Below are positions 47,993 through 56,726 of a stretch of 64,000 nt of DNA, one piece after another. The DNA comes from Mangrovicella endophytica (GTDB taxonomy: Bacteria > Pseudomonadota > Alphaproteobacteria > Rhizobiales > Rhizobiaceae). A program made the translations under genes and the position numbers. Position 1 is the first letter of the stretch. Every line of letters starts with the position of its first letter. The stretch lies in NCBI RefSeq assembly GCF_002893625.1, contig NZ_PKMZ01000009.1, positions 80,436 to 144,435 of the forward strand, given 5' to 3'. Under the pieces are notes generated by a model. It made no database searches, was not told where the DNA came from, and saw nothing but the letters and a program-made list of their open reading frames with translations.

Positions 47993-48037
47993 GCCTGTCA
48001 CCCCGTTGCCTGTCTCTGCCGCATCCCCGCCCCGGCC

Positions 48038-48781
48038 TCAAATGCCGACGATCGGATCGCCGCCGTTCGGGCACAGCAGCTGGCCCGTCATGTAGCTGCC
48101 CTTCGGTCCGACGAGGAAGGCGATCCACTCGGCCATCTCCTCGGGTTCCGCCCAGCGCTTTACGAGATTGAGCTCAGCTTCCGCCGCGATGCTGTCCTCG
48201 CCGTAGCCGAGCGTCATGCCGGTCCGCACGACGCCCGGCGCCATGGCGTTCACGAGGATTCCGAACGGCGCCAGCTCGCGCGCCCAGGATTTCGCCAGCC
48301 CCGTTACGGCCGCCTTGGCCGCGCCGTAATGACTCGATGCCTCGAAGCCGACCTGCCCGCGGTTCGACGCGATGTTGACGATGCGCCCGAACCGCGCCGC
48401 CTTCATGCCGGTCAGCACGGCACGTGTCGCCGCGATGGTTCCCCAGACATGCACGTCGAAGAGGCGACGATAGGCTTCGTAGTCGATCGCCTCCAGCACC
48501 GCATTGTAGCCGGGCACGCCGGCATTGTTGACGAGAATGGCCACCGTCCCGCCGGCGCGATCTACCGCACCACGCAGGGCAGTCTCGTCGGCCACGGTAC
48601 AGATGCAGGCCACCGCCTTGCCGCCGTCGGCTTGGATGGCGGCGACCGTTGCGGCCGCACCGTCTTCAGCGATGTCCTGCACGATGACCCGCGCACCGCC
48701 GGCCGCAAGGCGGCGCGCCGTTGCCCGCCCGATGCCGCTGCCTGCCCCGGTGACCAGGGCCGTGAGGCCGTTGTATTCCAT
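48038..48781 (-). CDS. short-chain dehydrogenase/reductase
   Basis: A 247-residue SDR with cofactor motif TGAGSGIG, NNAG, catalytic Ser in VNIASNRGQVG and Tyr-x3-Lys in SHYGAAKAAV. The C terminus TGQLLCPNGGDPIVGI is typical of classical SDRs. Oxidises or reduces an unknown hydroxy or keto compound. Its 5' gap (48782-48877) carries operator B, so it belongs to the TetR regulon. Confidence 0.9.
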   Translation of the reverse strand: MEYNGLTALVTGAGSGIGRATARRLAAGGARVIVQDIAEDGAAATVAAIQADGGKAVACICTVADETALRGAVDRAGGTVAILVNNAGVPGYNAVLEAIDYEAYRRLFDVHVWGTIAATRAVLTGMKAARFGRIVNIASNRGQVGFEASSHYGAAKAAVTGLAKSWARELAPFGILVNAMAPGVVRTGMTLGYGEDSIAAEAELNLVKRWAEPEEMAEWIAFLVGPKGSYMTGQLLCPNGGDPIVGI

Positions 48782-48846
48782 AGCCGTTTCGCCGTTCGAT
48801 TTCGACGATCCGGTCGCCGCGGCAGTCAGCCTACAAAAGCATATCT

Positions 48847-48866
48847 TATAGTCAACTCCAAAATAA
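48847..48866. promoter_or_regulatory. TetR-regulon operator B
   Basis: Minus strand reads TTATTTTGGAGTTGACTATA, identical over 20 bases to operator A. Located between the 3' end of the metallo-hydrolase gene and the SDR start, about 66 bases upstream of the latter, in the only AT-rich part of the gap. No second palindrome arm is present. Confidence 0.65.
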
Positions 48867-48877
48867 CTTGCGCCACT

Positions 48878-49618
48878 TCAGTGAGCGGCGAGATAGCCGT
48901 CGATGATCTGGCGGTAGCGCGTCAGACCGAACGAGCCGAAATGGCCGGGATGGACGACCTTCGGTTCGAGATCGCGCAGGCGCCGCATCGTGCACACGTA
49001 CTCCGCCACGTCCGAACCGGGCAGTGCGTCCAGGAGGCGGCCGTCATAGACGGCGTCCTGCGGAAACAAAGTGCCGCTTCCCTCCTCGAACAGGGCGACA
49101 TGCCCGGGCGAATGGCCGGGCGTGTGCAACACCGTCAGAAGGCGGCCGCCGAGGTCGATCCGGTCGCCGTCGGCGACGAAGCCGGTGGCCGGCGCGGGGG
49201 CGATGCCGTAGGCGGCGCCGTCCCAGCCCGGCGGCAGACCCCAGAACAGCTCGGCCTCCTGACCCGCCGCGAGATAGCTTTGGGCCAACGTCGCATCGTT
49301 CGTGGGATTGGACAGGATCGCGGCTTCGATCGGATGGGCGAGCCGATCATCGAATTCCGCCGCCATGCCGATATGATCAAAATGCGTATGGCTGAGAAGC
49401 AGCGTCACCGGCTTGCCGCCGTTCAGCACCGGTACGTGACGGCGCATCGGCACCGCTCCGAGGCCCGCATCGATGAGGAGGATGCGCTCGCGGCCTTCGA
49501 TGATCCACATGTTGCACCGGATGGACGGCGGCATCCAGGGCTCGCAGAGCAGCGTCACCCCTTCGCCGAAAGGGATCGTCTCGTACCAGCGTTCGGCGGC
49601 AATGAGAGGAAGCGTCAT
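48878..49618 (-). CDS. metallo-beta-lactamase-fold hydrolase
   Basis: A 246-residue MBL-fold enzyme with the zinc motif LLLSHTHFDHIGM, later ligands in LHTPGHSPGHVAL and PQDAVYDG, and a C-terminal HPGHFGSFG. Likely a lactonase, thioesterase or other hydrolase. ATG 49618 or 49624 are both possible. It is divergent from the agmatinase-family gene and not downstream of an operator copy, so its link to the TetR regulon is uncertain. Confidence 0.85.
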   Translation of the reverse strand: MTLPLIAAERWYETIPFGEGVTLLCEPWMPPSIRCNMWIIEGRERILLIDAGLGAVPMRRHVPVLNGGKPVTLLLSHTHFDHIGMAAEFDDRLAHPIEAAILSNPTNDATLAQSYLAAGQEAELFWGLPPGWDGAAYGIAPAPATGFVADGDRIDLGGRLLTVLHTPGHSPGHVALFEEGSGTLFPQDAVYDGRLLDALPGSDVAEYVCTMRRLRDLEPKVVHPGHFGSFGLTRYRQIIDGYLAAH

Positions 49619-49722
49619 GATCATTCCAACCGTTTGTTATTGCTTCCAGACTGGCCTATCGCGCCGCACCGGCCTAGTCTCGTCCTGAGTTTTTCCGGAC
49701 ATTCAGGAGCAGGCGGCGCGAC

Positions 49723-50676
49723 GTGACGACAATGGAGTTCAATCAGCCGCTCGGCGGCAACGACATGCCCCGCTTCGGCGGCCCGACGACGATGATGCGC
49801 CTGCCCGCCGCGCCCGATGCGAGTGGTCTCGATGCCTGCTTCGTCGGCGTGCCGATGGATATCGGGGCCTCGAACCGTTCAGGCACGCGGCACGGGCCGC
49901 GCCAGATCCGGGCGGAGTCCTGCATGCTGCGCCCGTTCAATCTCGGCACCGGCGCGCGGCCCTTCGAGAGCCTGCAGGTCGCCGATATCGGCGATGTCGC
50001 GATCAACACGTTCGACCTGAAGAAGACGGTCGGGCTAATCGAGGCGGCCTACGACGCGATCCTCGCCGAGAACTGCGTGCCGCTGACGCTCGGCGGCGAC
50101 CATACGCTGACCTATCCGATCCTGCGCGCGATGGCCAAGCGTCATGGCCCGGTGGCGCTGATCCATGTCGATGCCCATGCCGACATCAACGACGAGATGT
50201 TCGGCGAGAAGATCGCGCATGGCACGCCCTTCCGCCGTGCCTTCGAGGACGGCTGCCTCGACGCCGCCCACGTCTTCCAGATCGGCCTGCGTGGCACCGG
50301 CTACTCGCCGGAGGATTTCAACTGGTCGCGGTCGAAGGGCTTCACCGTGATCCCCGCGGAAGACTGCTGGTACAAGTCGATGCGGCCCGTGATGGACGAG
50401 ATCCGGGAGCGGATCGGACCGGACAGGCCTGTTTATCTTTCCTATGACATCGACTCGCTGGATCCGGCCTTCGCGCCGGGAACGGGCACGGCCGAGATCG
50501 GGGGCCTGACGACCTGGCAGGCTCTGGAGATCGTCCGCGGCTGCCGGGGCTTGCGGATCGTCGGCGGCGACCTCGTGGAAGTGTCGCCGCCCTATGACCC
50601 CAGCGGCAACACGGCGCTGATCGGCGCCAACCTCCTCTATGAGATGCTCTGCGTCCTGCCGGGCGTGCGCTACTGA
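49723..50676 (+). CDS. agmatinase/guanidinobutyrase-family ureohydrolase
   Basis: Binuclear manganese ureohydrolase of 317 residues. Mn ligands are in LGGDHTLTYP, VDAHADIND and YDIDSLDPAFAPGTGTAE. The family removes urea from agmatine, guanidinobutyrate or related compounds; the N-terminal FNQPLGGNDMPRFGG is like many agmatinases of uncertain specificity. Start is GTG 49723 or ATG 49732. Adjacent to a locus encoding an amidinotransferase-superfamily hydrolase, it supports a guanidino-compound theme (inference). Confidence 0.88.
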   Translation: MTTMEFNQPLGGNDMPRFGGPTTMMRLPAAPDASGLDACFVGVPMDIGASNRSGTRHGPRQIRAESCMLRPFNLGTGARPFESLQVADIGDVAINTFDLKKTVGLIEAAYDAILAENCVPLTLGGDHTLTYPILRAMAKRHGPVALIHVDAHADINDEMFGEKIAHGTPFRRAFEDGCLDAAHVFQIGLRGTGYSPEDFNWSRSKGFTVIPAEDCWYKSMRPVMDEIRERIGPDRPVYLSYDIDSLDPAFAPGTGTAEIGGLTTWQALEIVRGCRGLRIVGGDLVEVSPPYDPSGNTALIGANLLYEMLCVLPGVRY

Positions 50677-50910
50677 GCGGTGCCGGCCCCGGCATTTCAC
50701 CTCGACACCATGAGGGACATCGGCCCCGTGCCGCTGTCCCTCGTGTCGCGTCTGATGCCGGGAGAGCGGGAATAGCTCTCGCCGACCTTCGTCGCTCGCT
50801 GCGCCAACGACTTCGGCCGCTGCCGCGCCCTCGTGACGCAGGCGATGACGTCAGCCCTGAAAGGCATTCGCCAGCGCCGTGGCGGAGGCCGGCGAGCCGA
50901 GCCATCCGGT

Positions 50911-51498
50911 TCAGGACGCTTGTGCCGGAATCGCGTCGGCGACCATGCCCTCGGCCCGATAGTCCGGCGGGATCTGGAAGTCCTTGCGAGCGAGGCCGCG
51001 CGACTCCTGCGGGCCGCGTGGCAGGCCGACCCGGTCCGAATAGTCCCGGTTGGAGCCCGGTCTGCGGCGGTGTGTTGCCTTGACGCCCGCATAGGCGGTC
51101 AGGTCGAGCAAGGTGACCCCGATGACGAGAGCGGTCGCAATCAATGCGTTGTCCCGCTTCGGATTGCCGCGATGAAGGGCCGTCGAGAGCGTACCGAGAT
51201 CGAGGGCATCTCCGGCAATCCGCGCCGCCAAGCCGACCGGCTTGTCGATGGAAAGGGTCGGAATGGCACTGGCAAGCTCGCGCGCACCATAGGCGCGGAT
51301 CAAGCCTTCGCTACCCTCGAGCCCGAGGGTCCGGGCAACGCGCCCGGGTGCCACGAGTTCGACGACGCCAAGTCCGATCGAGAACCAGCCGAGCGCGCGC
51401 GCCAGCCTGTCGGCACCCGACATGGAACTCGGACCCTTGCGTCGCACGCGAGGATCACCCTCGGAACGGGCGACACCGCTGAGATTGGTGAGTGGCAT
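50911..51498 (-). CDS. small membrane protein of the alcohol-dehydrogenase stress cluster
   Basis: A 195-residue protein with two or three hydrophobic segments (ALGWFSIGLGVVELVAPG, ALIATALVIGVTLLDLTAYAG) and a polar C terminus. The opening NLSGVARSEGDPRVRRKG is a phrase I associate with conserved rhizobial proteins labelled cyclase/dehydrase-like, but no catalytic function is visible. AAGGA eight bases before ATG 51498 sets the start. It follows the zinc alcohol dehydrogenase gene by 12 bases and is surely co-transcribed. Confidence 0.65.
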   Translation of the reverse strand: MPLTNLSGVARSEGDPRVRRKGPSSMSGADRLARALGWFSIGLGVVELVAPGRVARTLGLEGSEGLIRAYGARELASAIPTLSIDKPVGLAARIAGDALDLGTLSTALHRGNPKRDNALIATALVIGVTLLDLTAYAGVKATHRRRPGSNRDYSDRVGLPRGPQESRGLARKDFQIPPDYRAEGMVADAIPAQAS

Positions 51499-51510
51499 GG
51501 AGTGCATCCT

Positions 51511-52686
51511 TTACGGTTGGAGCATGACCTTGATGCAGCCGTCCGCCTTGTCGCGGAACTTGGCGTACATCTCGGGGCCCTGAGAGAGATCGGCCTTGTG
51601 CGTGATCACGAAGGAGGGGTCGATTTGGCCGTCCTCGATCCGGCGGAGGAGGTCGCCCGTCCAGCGCGGGACGTGGGCCTGCGCCATGCGGAAGGTCAGG
51701 CCCTTGTTCATCGCCTGTCCCATCGGGATTTTGTCGACGAGGCCAAGATAGACGCCGATGATCGAAATGACGCCGGCCGGCCGGCAGACATAGATCATCT
51801 CGCGCAGCACGTGCGGCCGATCGTTTTCCGCCATCAGCATCTGCTTGGCGCGGTCAACCACGGTATCGGGCTGGCCGAAGCTGACATGGCTCTCGGTGCC
51901 GACCGCGTCGATGCATTTGTGTGGACCCTCCCCGCCGGTGAGCTCGTTGAGCCGGCTGACGACGCTTTCCTCCTCGAAGTTGATGGTGATGGCGCCAGCC
52001 GCGGCTGCCATGGAGAGCCGTTCGGGCAGGCAGTCGATGGCGATCACCTGCTCGGCGCCGAGGAGAATGGCGGAGCGGATCGTCATCTGGCCGACGGGCC
52101 CGCAGCCCCAGACGGCGACCGTGTCGCCGGGCTGGATGTCCGCCTGCACCGCGGCCTGCCAGCCGGTCGGCAGAATGTCGGAAAGGAACAGAAGCTTCTC
52201 GTCGTCGATACCGTCCGGCACCTTGACATGCGTGGTGTCGGCGAAGGGCACCCGGAGGTACTCCGCCTGGCCGCCCGGATAGCCGCCGGTCAGGTGGGTG
52301 TAGCCGAAGAGGCCCGCCGTCCGGTGCCCAAAGGCCTTGTCGCCCAGTTCGCCCTTGCGGTTGCTCCGCTGGCAGACCGAGAAGTTGCCCCGCCGGCACT
52401 GGTCGCACTCGCCGCATTGGATGGTGAAGGGGATGACGACCCGGTCGCCCTTCTTGAGCTTGCTCTTCGCCGCGCTTCCAACCTCCACGACTTCGCCCAT
52501 CGTTTCGTGGCCCATGATGTCGCCGGGCAGCATCGCGGGAACGAGGTTGTGGAAGAGGTGGAGATCAGAGCCGCAGATCGCGCAACTCGTGACTTTGATG
52601 ATCGCATCGCGGGGACCCTCGATCGAAGGGTCGGTCACCGTGTCGCAACGGATGTCCTCCTTGCCGTGCCAGACGAGCGCTTTCAT
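51511..52686 (-). CDS. zinc-dependent alcohol dehydrogenase (formaldehyde-dehydrogenase-like) 1
   Basis: A 391-residue MDR-family dehydrogenase. Catalytic zinc ligands: Cys in AICGSDLHLF and His in GHETMGEVVEVG. Structural zinc cysteines: QCGECDQCRRGNFSVC. NAD motif: VWGCGPVGQM. Similar to glutathione-independent formaldehyde dehydrogenase-like proteins of rhizobia. ATG 52686 with GGAG upstream fixes the start. It is paralogous to the gene at 55396 and may act in aldehyde detoxification (inference). Confidence 0.9.
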   Translation of the reverse strand: MKALVWHGKEDIRCDTVTDPSIEGPRDAIIKVTSCAICGSDLHLFHNLVPAMLPGDIMGHETMGEVVEVGSAAKSKLKKGDRVVIPFTIQCGECDQCRRGNFSVCQRSNRKGELGDKAFGHRTAGLFGYTHLTGGYPGGQAEYLRVPFADTTHVKVPDGIDDEKLLFLSDILPTGWQAAVQADIQPGDTVAVWGCGPVGQMTIRSAILLGAEQVIAIDCLPERLSMAAAAGAITINFEEESVVSRLNELTGGEGPHKCIDAVGTESHVSFGQPDTVVDRAKQMLMAENDRPHVLREMIYVCRPAGVISIIGVYLGLVDKIPMGQAMNKGLTFRMAQAHVPRWTGDLLRRIEDGQIDPSFVITHKADLSQGPEMYAKFRDKADGCIKVMLQP

Positions 52687-52845
52687 GCCGGTCTCCTCAG
52701 TTGAGTGTCCGGCCACTTAAGTTCTCAGGCTCCGCGCGCGCATTCGGACGATTCCTACGGAACATCCCGAGGTAGTGGATTCTTGCTGCTCTGTCGGCTT
52801 GGCCGGCGAGAGCTGACGTCAAGACAACAGAGGGAGTCACGACCC

Positions 52846-54672
52846 TTGGCCACTGCGAACCTCACCGACACGGCTTCCATCGCCGCTGCGCACATCAGCC
52901 GGGCTCGCTTTCTCGAAGCGAACCTCTCCTCGATCCCGGACTACGTCTACGCCTTCGATCGCCAACGGCGCTTCGCTTATGCAAATCCCGCGATGCTGGC
53001 CCTGTTCGGGCTTTCCTCCGCACAGATGCTGGGCAAGACGTTCGCCGATCTGGACTATCCGACCGATCTCGACGAACGCCTCAGCGGCCACATCGACCGG
53101 ATCTTCGAGGATGGCGTCACGATCGAGGACGAGGTCTTCTTTCGCAGCCCGACCGGGCGTGCCGCGCATTTCAGCTATCTCTGGGGGCCGGTCTTTGGCG
53201 AGGATGGTTGCGTCGAGATCGTGGTCGGCGTGTCTCGCGATACCAGCGAACGCCGGGCGATCGAGGAGGCCTTGCGCCGGAGCGAGGCGCGCCTGCGCGC
53301 AGCGACCGAGTTGGTCGGGATCGGGATCTACTCATGGGATCCGATCACAGGCGCGCTCGATTGGGACGAGCGCCTGCGCAGGATGTGGGGTCTGCCAGCC
53401 GACGCTCCCGTCGACATGAACGTCTACGAGGCCGGCATTCACCCGGATGATCTCCCCCGCGTCCGCCAAGCCATCGCAGCCTGTATCGATCCCGCCGGCG
53501 ACGGGCGCTACAGTGTGGAGTACCGCGTGCGCGGACGCGACGACGGCGTCACGCGCCATATCGCCACCGCCGGGCGAACCACCTTCGCGCAGGGACGCCC
53601 GGTCGACTTCATCGGGGCCGCCATCGATGTGACGGCGCAGCGCCGGGCGGAAGCGGCGATCCGGGCGAACGAGGCGCAGTTCAGCAGCTTTGCCGCCAAC
53701 AGCAGCAATCTGATCTGGATCGGCGACCCGGCGGCGCACACGATCACCTATCGGAGTGCCGCTTTCGAGAGGATCTGGGGCATCCCGATCGAGGACGCGG
53801 CCGACGACCTTTCCGAATGGATCAAGGATGTTCACCCCGATGATCGCCAGCAGGTCGAGCATGCTCTCGCCGCCGTGGCGGCGGGTGAGGTCGCACAATT
53901 CGAGTATCGGCTCATCCGGCCAGGCGACGGATCGATCCGATGGCTCCGTGACACCAGCTTCCCGATCCTTGACGATAGCGGCGCGGTAACCCGGATCGGC
54001 GGTATCGTCGAAGAGCTGACAAAGGGGGATATCCGTCACGTCTACATCGTCAGCGGCAAGGCGGCAGAGGCGCGAAGGCTGGCCAATGTGGTTCGAGGGC
54101 TCGGTTATCGGGTGCGCATCTTTGAGAGTGCCACCGCCTTCCTGAACATAGCCGCGGTGCTGGCGACGGGCTGCGTCGTCACCGATCTGCGCACCGGGGC
54201 GGATGACGGGCTGTCTATCCTGCGAGAGCTCAAGGCAAGGTCGATCACCTTGCCGACCCTCGCGCTGGACACGTCGGGCGCCGAGGTCACCACCGCCGTC
54301 GCCGTGATGAAAGCCGGGGCCGTCGACTACGTCATCTGCGATGATGAGGCCTTGCTCCCTGCGACGCTCGCGAACGCGATCGCGGAGTGTGAGGGCGCGG
54401 TTCGCCCGACGACGCATGATGAGAACGCCGGCGCCCGCATCGCCCGCCTGACGCCGCGGGAACGCGAGGTTCTGATCGGCCTGGTCGACGGTGGCACCAA
54501 CAAGATCATCGCACAGAAGCTCGGCATCAGTCCGCGCACCGTCGAACTCCACCGCTCGCAGGTGATGAACCGCCTCAATGCGGGAAGCCTGACCGAGATT
54601 CTTCAGATCGCGCTTGCGGCGGGGATCGCACCATCACCCCAGGACGGCACGGCGAAGTGGAAGTCTACCTAG
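52846..54672 (+). CDS. PAS-PAS-PAS regulator with degenerate receiver and LuxR DNA-binding domain
   Basis: A 608-residue cytosolic regulator. Three PAS/PAC repeats occupy about residues 20-400 (DYVYAFDRQRRFAYANPAM; IGIYSWDPITGALDW; LIWIGDPAAHTITYRS), each PAC ending in a DxT/EEL-like strand. A FixJ-like receiver (about 410-525) keeps an Asp (VTDLRTGADDGLSIL) but lacks the acidic pair and the KP motif. The LuxR/GerE HTH is at about 540-600 (LTPREREVLIGLVDGGTNKIIAQKLGISPRTVELH). The start is probably TTG 52846 after AGGGAG; earlier frame codons overlap the divergent dehydrogenase. Confidence 0.8.
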   Translation: MATANLTDTASIAAAHISRARFLEANLSSIPDYVYAFDRQRRFAYANPAMLALFGLSSAQMLGKTFADLDYPTDLDERLSGHIDRIFEDGVTIEDEVFFRSPTGRAAHFSYLWGPVFGEDGCVEIVVGVSRDTSERRAIEEALRRSEARLRAATELVGIGIYSWDPITGALDWDERLRRMWGLPADAPVDMNVYEAGIHPDDLPRVRQAIAACIDPAGDGRYSVEYRVRGRDDGVTRHIATAGRTTFAQGRPVDFIGAAIDVTAQRRAEAAIRANEAQFSSFAANSSNLIWIGDPAAHTITYRSAAFERIWGIPIEDAADDLSEWIKDVHPDDRQQVEHALAAVAAGEVAQFEYRLIRPGDGSIRWLRDTSFPILDDSGAVTRIGGIVEELTKGDIRHVYIVSGKAAEARRLANVVRGLGYRVRIFESATAFLNIAAVLATGCVVTDLRTGADDGLSILRELKARSITLPTLALDTSGAEVTTAVAVMKAGAVDYVICDDEALLPATLANAIAECEGAVRPTTHDENAGARIARLTPREREVLIGLVDGGTNKIIAQKLGISPRTVELHRSQVMNRLNAGSLTEILQIALAAGIAPSPQDGTAKWKST

Positions 54673-54874
54673 GGATCCTACGGGTGCCCGCTCGGTCCGT
54701 GAGACCGTAATGACACTTCTGATCGGCAGCGTCCGCAAAGGTCGCCGACGCCCGAGACATTTCAGGCCGGCGGATGCCGGAGCACGAAGAGGCGCCTTCA
54801 GGCGAGCGGCAGGAGTTCGATCAGACCTCTGCAGCTGCCCCAGAAAGGCGTCGAACCAGAAGTCGAGGTGGATC

Positions 54875-55384
54875 ATGAGCACCGCCGAACCCGAGACAGA
54901 TGCGGCAACCGCTGCTTCCATAACGATAGGCCAGCCCGCTCCCGAGCTTCGGGCGCTTTGGCTGCAACCGCAAACCCAGTCCCGGATATGGGCGCATTTC
55001 GCCGAGGTCACGCAAGTGGCGGATCGGACCGCGGAATGGATCGCGCATGGGCCCGCGGGCGGCGAATATCGCTGGCGAACGGAGATGACGGACAGCGAGC
55101 CGGATGTGGTGCGCTGGGCCAGCGGAGACGGCGCCGACGTGCCAAATGCCGGTGTGCTGACGTTCCGACCCGCTCCGGGCGACCGCGGGACGGAACTGCA
55201 CCTCGACGTCCGCTTCGATCCGCCAGGGGGCGCGATCGGGGAGGCCTTGAGCAAGCTCTTCCACATCGCCCCGCGCGAGATCGTGCGCACCGCGCTCTAT
55301 CGATTCCGCGCCCTGGCCCTGACCGGCGAAATTCCCACGACCGACCCTCAGCCAGCCGCCCGCAAGGGCGGTGCAGACCGCTAG
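54875..55384 (+). CDS. SRPBCC-family protein
   Basis: A 169-residue helix-grip fold (START/Bet v1-like) protein: IWAHFAEVTQVADRTAEWIAHGPAGG, then GVLTFRPAPGDRGTELHLDVRFDPPGG and a long C-terminal helix LSKLFHIAPREIVRTALYRF. Such proteins bind hydrophobic ligands and are often annotated cyclase/dehydrase. GAGG six bases before ATG 54875 sets the start. It precedes dehydrogenase 2 by 11 bases, in one operon. Confidence 0.83.
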   Translation: MSTAEPETDAATAASITIGQPAPELRALWLQPQTQSRIWAHFAEVTQVADRTAEWIAHGPAGGEYRWRTEMTDSEPDVVRWASGDGADVPNAGVLTFRPAPGDRGTELHLDVRFDPPGGAIGEALSKLFHIAPREIVRTALYRFRALALTGEIPTTDPQPAARKGGADR

Positions 55385-55395
55385 GAGATATCGTC

Positions 55396-56559
55396 ATGCG
55401 CGCGCTCTGCTGGAACGGCATCAACGACCTTCGGGTCGAAACCGTCGCCGACCCCGAAATCCTCAACCCGAACGACGTGATCCTCAAAGTCCGTCTGTCG
55501 ACCACGTGCGGTTCGGACCTGCACCTGATCGACGGTCTCATTCCGACGATGCAGGCGGGCGATGTCCTAGGTCACGAATTCATGGGCGAGATCGTCGATG
55601 TGGGCCGCGGCGTGTCCAAGGTGAAGAAGGGCGATCGCGTGGTCGTCCCGTCCTTCATATCCTGCGGCAAATGCTGGTACTGCCAGCACGACCTCTACTC
55701 GCTCTGCGACACCACCCATCCCAAACCGGAATTGCAGGAGCCGTTGCTCGGCTATCCGACGGCTGGCATCTATGCCTATTCGCATGCCTTCGGCGGCTAT
55801 GCCGGCGCGCATGCGGAATATGTTCGCGTGCCCTTCGCCGACACCGACTGCTTCAAGGTGCCCGACGGCGTTTCCGATGAAGCGGCCCTGTTCATCTCCG
55901 ATGCCGCGCCGACCGGCTTCATGGGTGCGGATTTCTGCAACATCCATCGAGGCGACGTGGTCGCCGTCTGGGGCTGCGGCGGCGTTGGTCTGATGGCGCA
56001 GCAGAGCGCCATGATCCTCGGCGCCGAACGGGTCATCGCCATTGACCGATATCCCGAGCGGCTCGCGCAAGCCGAGGCCTTCGGCGCGATCCCGCTCGAC
56101 TATACCAAGGTGGAAGTCATCGAGGCGCTGAACGAGCTGACAGGCGGACGCGGCCCCGACTCATGCATCGACGCCGTCGGCATGGAAGCGGACGGGACCG
56201 GACTTCAGCACGCCTATGACAGGGTCAAGCAGGCTCTCTACCTAGAGACGGATCGCGGAGCCGCCCTGCGGCAGGCGATGCTGGCGGTGCGCAAGGGCGG
56301 TACGCTGTCGATCCTCGGCGTCTACGGCCTGATGGACAAGTTCCCGCTGGGGCTGCTGATGAACAAAGGCGTCACGGTCAGAACCGCCCAGCAGCACGGC
56401 CAAGCCTATGTTCCCCGCCTGCTTGAGCACGCTCAGCGAGGGGAGTTAACGCCCGCGGCCCTGGCCACGCACCGCTTCTCCCTGGAGGACAGCCCGACCG
56501 GCTATCACATGTTCAAGCACAAGGATGACGGCTGTCTGCGCGCCGTGTTCGTGCAATGA
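55396..56559 (+). CDS. zinc-dependent alcohol dehydrogenase (formaldehyde-dehydrogenase-like) 2
   Basis: A 387-residue MDR dehydrogenase. Catalytic zinc: Cys in TTCGSDLHLIDG and His in GHEFMGEIVDVG. Structural zinc: SCGKCWYCQHDLYSLC. NAD motif: VWGCGGVGLM. AGGAG precedes the ATG. It is collinear with dehydrogenase 1 (FGGYAGAHAEYVRVPFADT vs GGYPGGQAEYLRVPFADT) and encoded on the opposite strand about 2.7 kb away, suggesting duplication. Confidence 0.9.
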   Translation: MRALCWNGINDLRVETVADPEILNPNDVILKVRLSTTCGSDLHLIDGLIPTMQAGDVLGHEFMGEIVDVGRGVSKVKKGDRVVVPSFISCGKCWYCQHDLYSLCDTTHPKPELQEPLLGYPTAGIYAYSHAFGGYAGAHAEYVRVPFADTDCFKVPDGVSDEAALFISDAAPTGFMGADFCNIHRGDVVAVWGCGGVGLMAQQSAMILGAERVIAIDRYPERLAQAEAFGAIPLDYTKVEVIEALNELTGGRGPDSCIDAVGMEADGTGLQHAYDRVKQALYLETDRGAALRQAMLAVRKGGTLSILGVYGLMDKFPLGLLMNKGVTVRTAQQHGQAYVPRLLEHAQRGELTPAALATHRFSLEDSPTGYHMFKHKDDGCLRAVFVQ

Positions 56560-56726
56560 GCGCTGCGCCAGCGGCGGCATAGAACCAGCGTCGGGTCGGT
56601 GCGGCCTATCTCCCGCACGCCACGCGCTCTGCGCCCGGACGGGAGGTTTCGACCGGTCCGCTTCAAGGCGGCGTCAGGCCGATACGGACGAGCCTTCGAG
56701 GCGTCACGCAGAGCGGACACGCCAAG

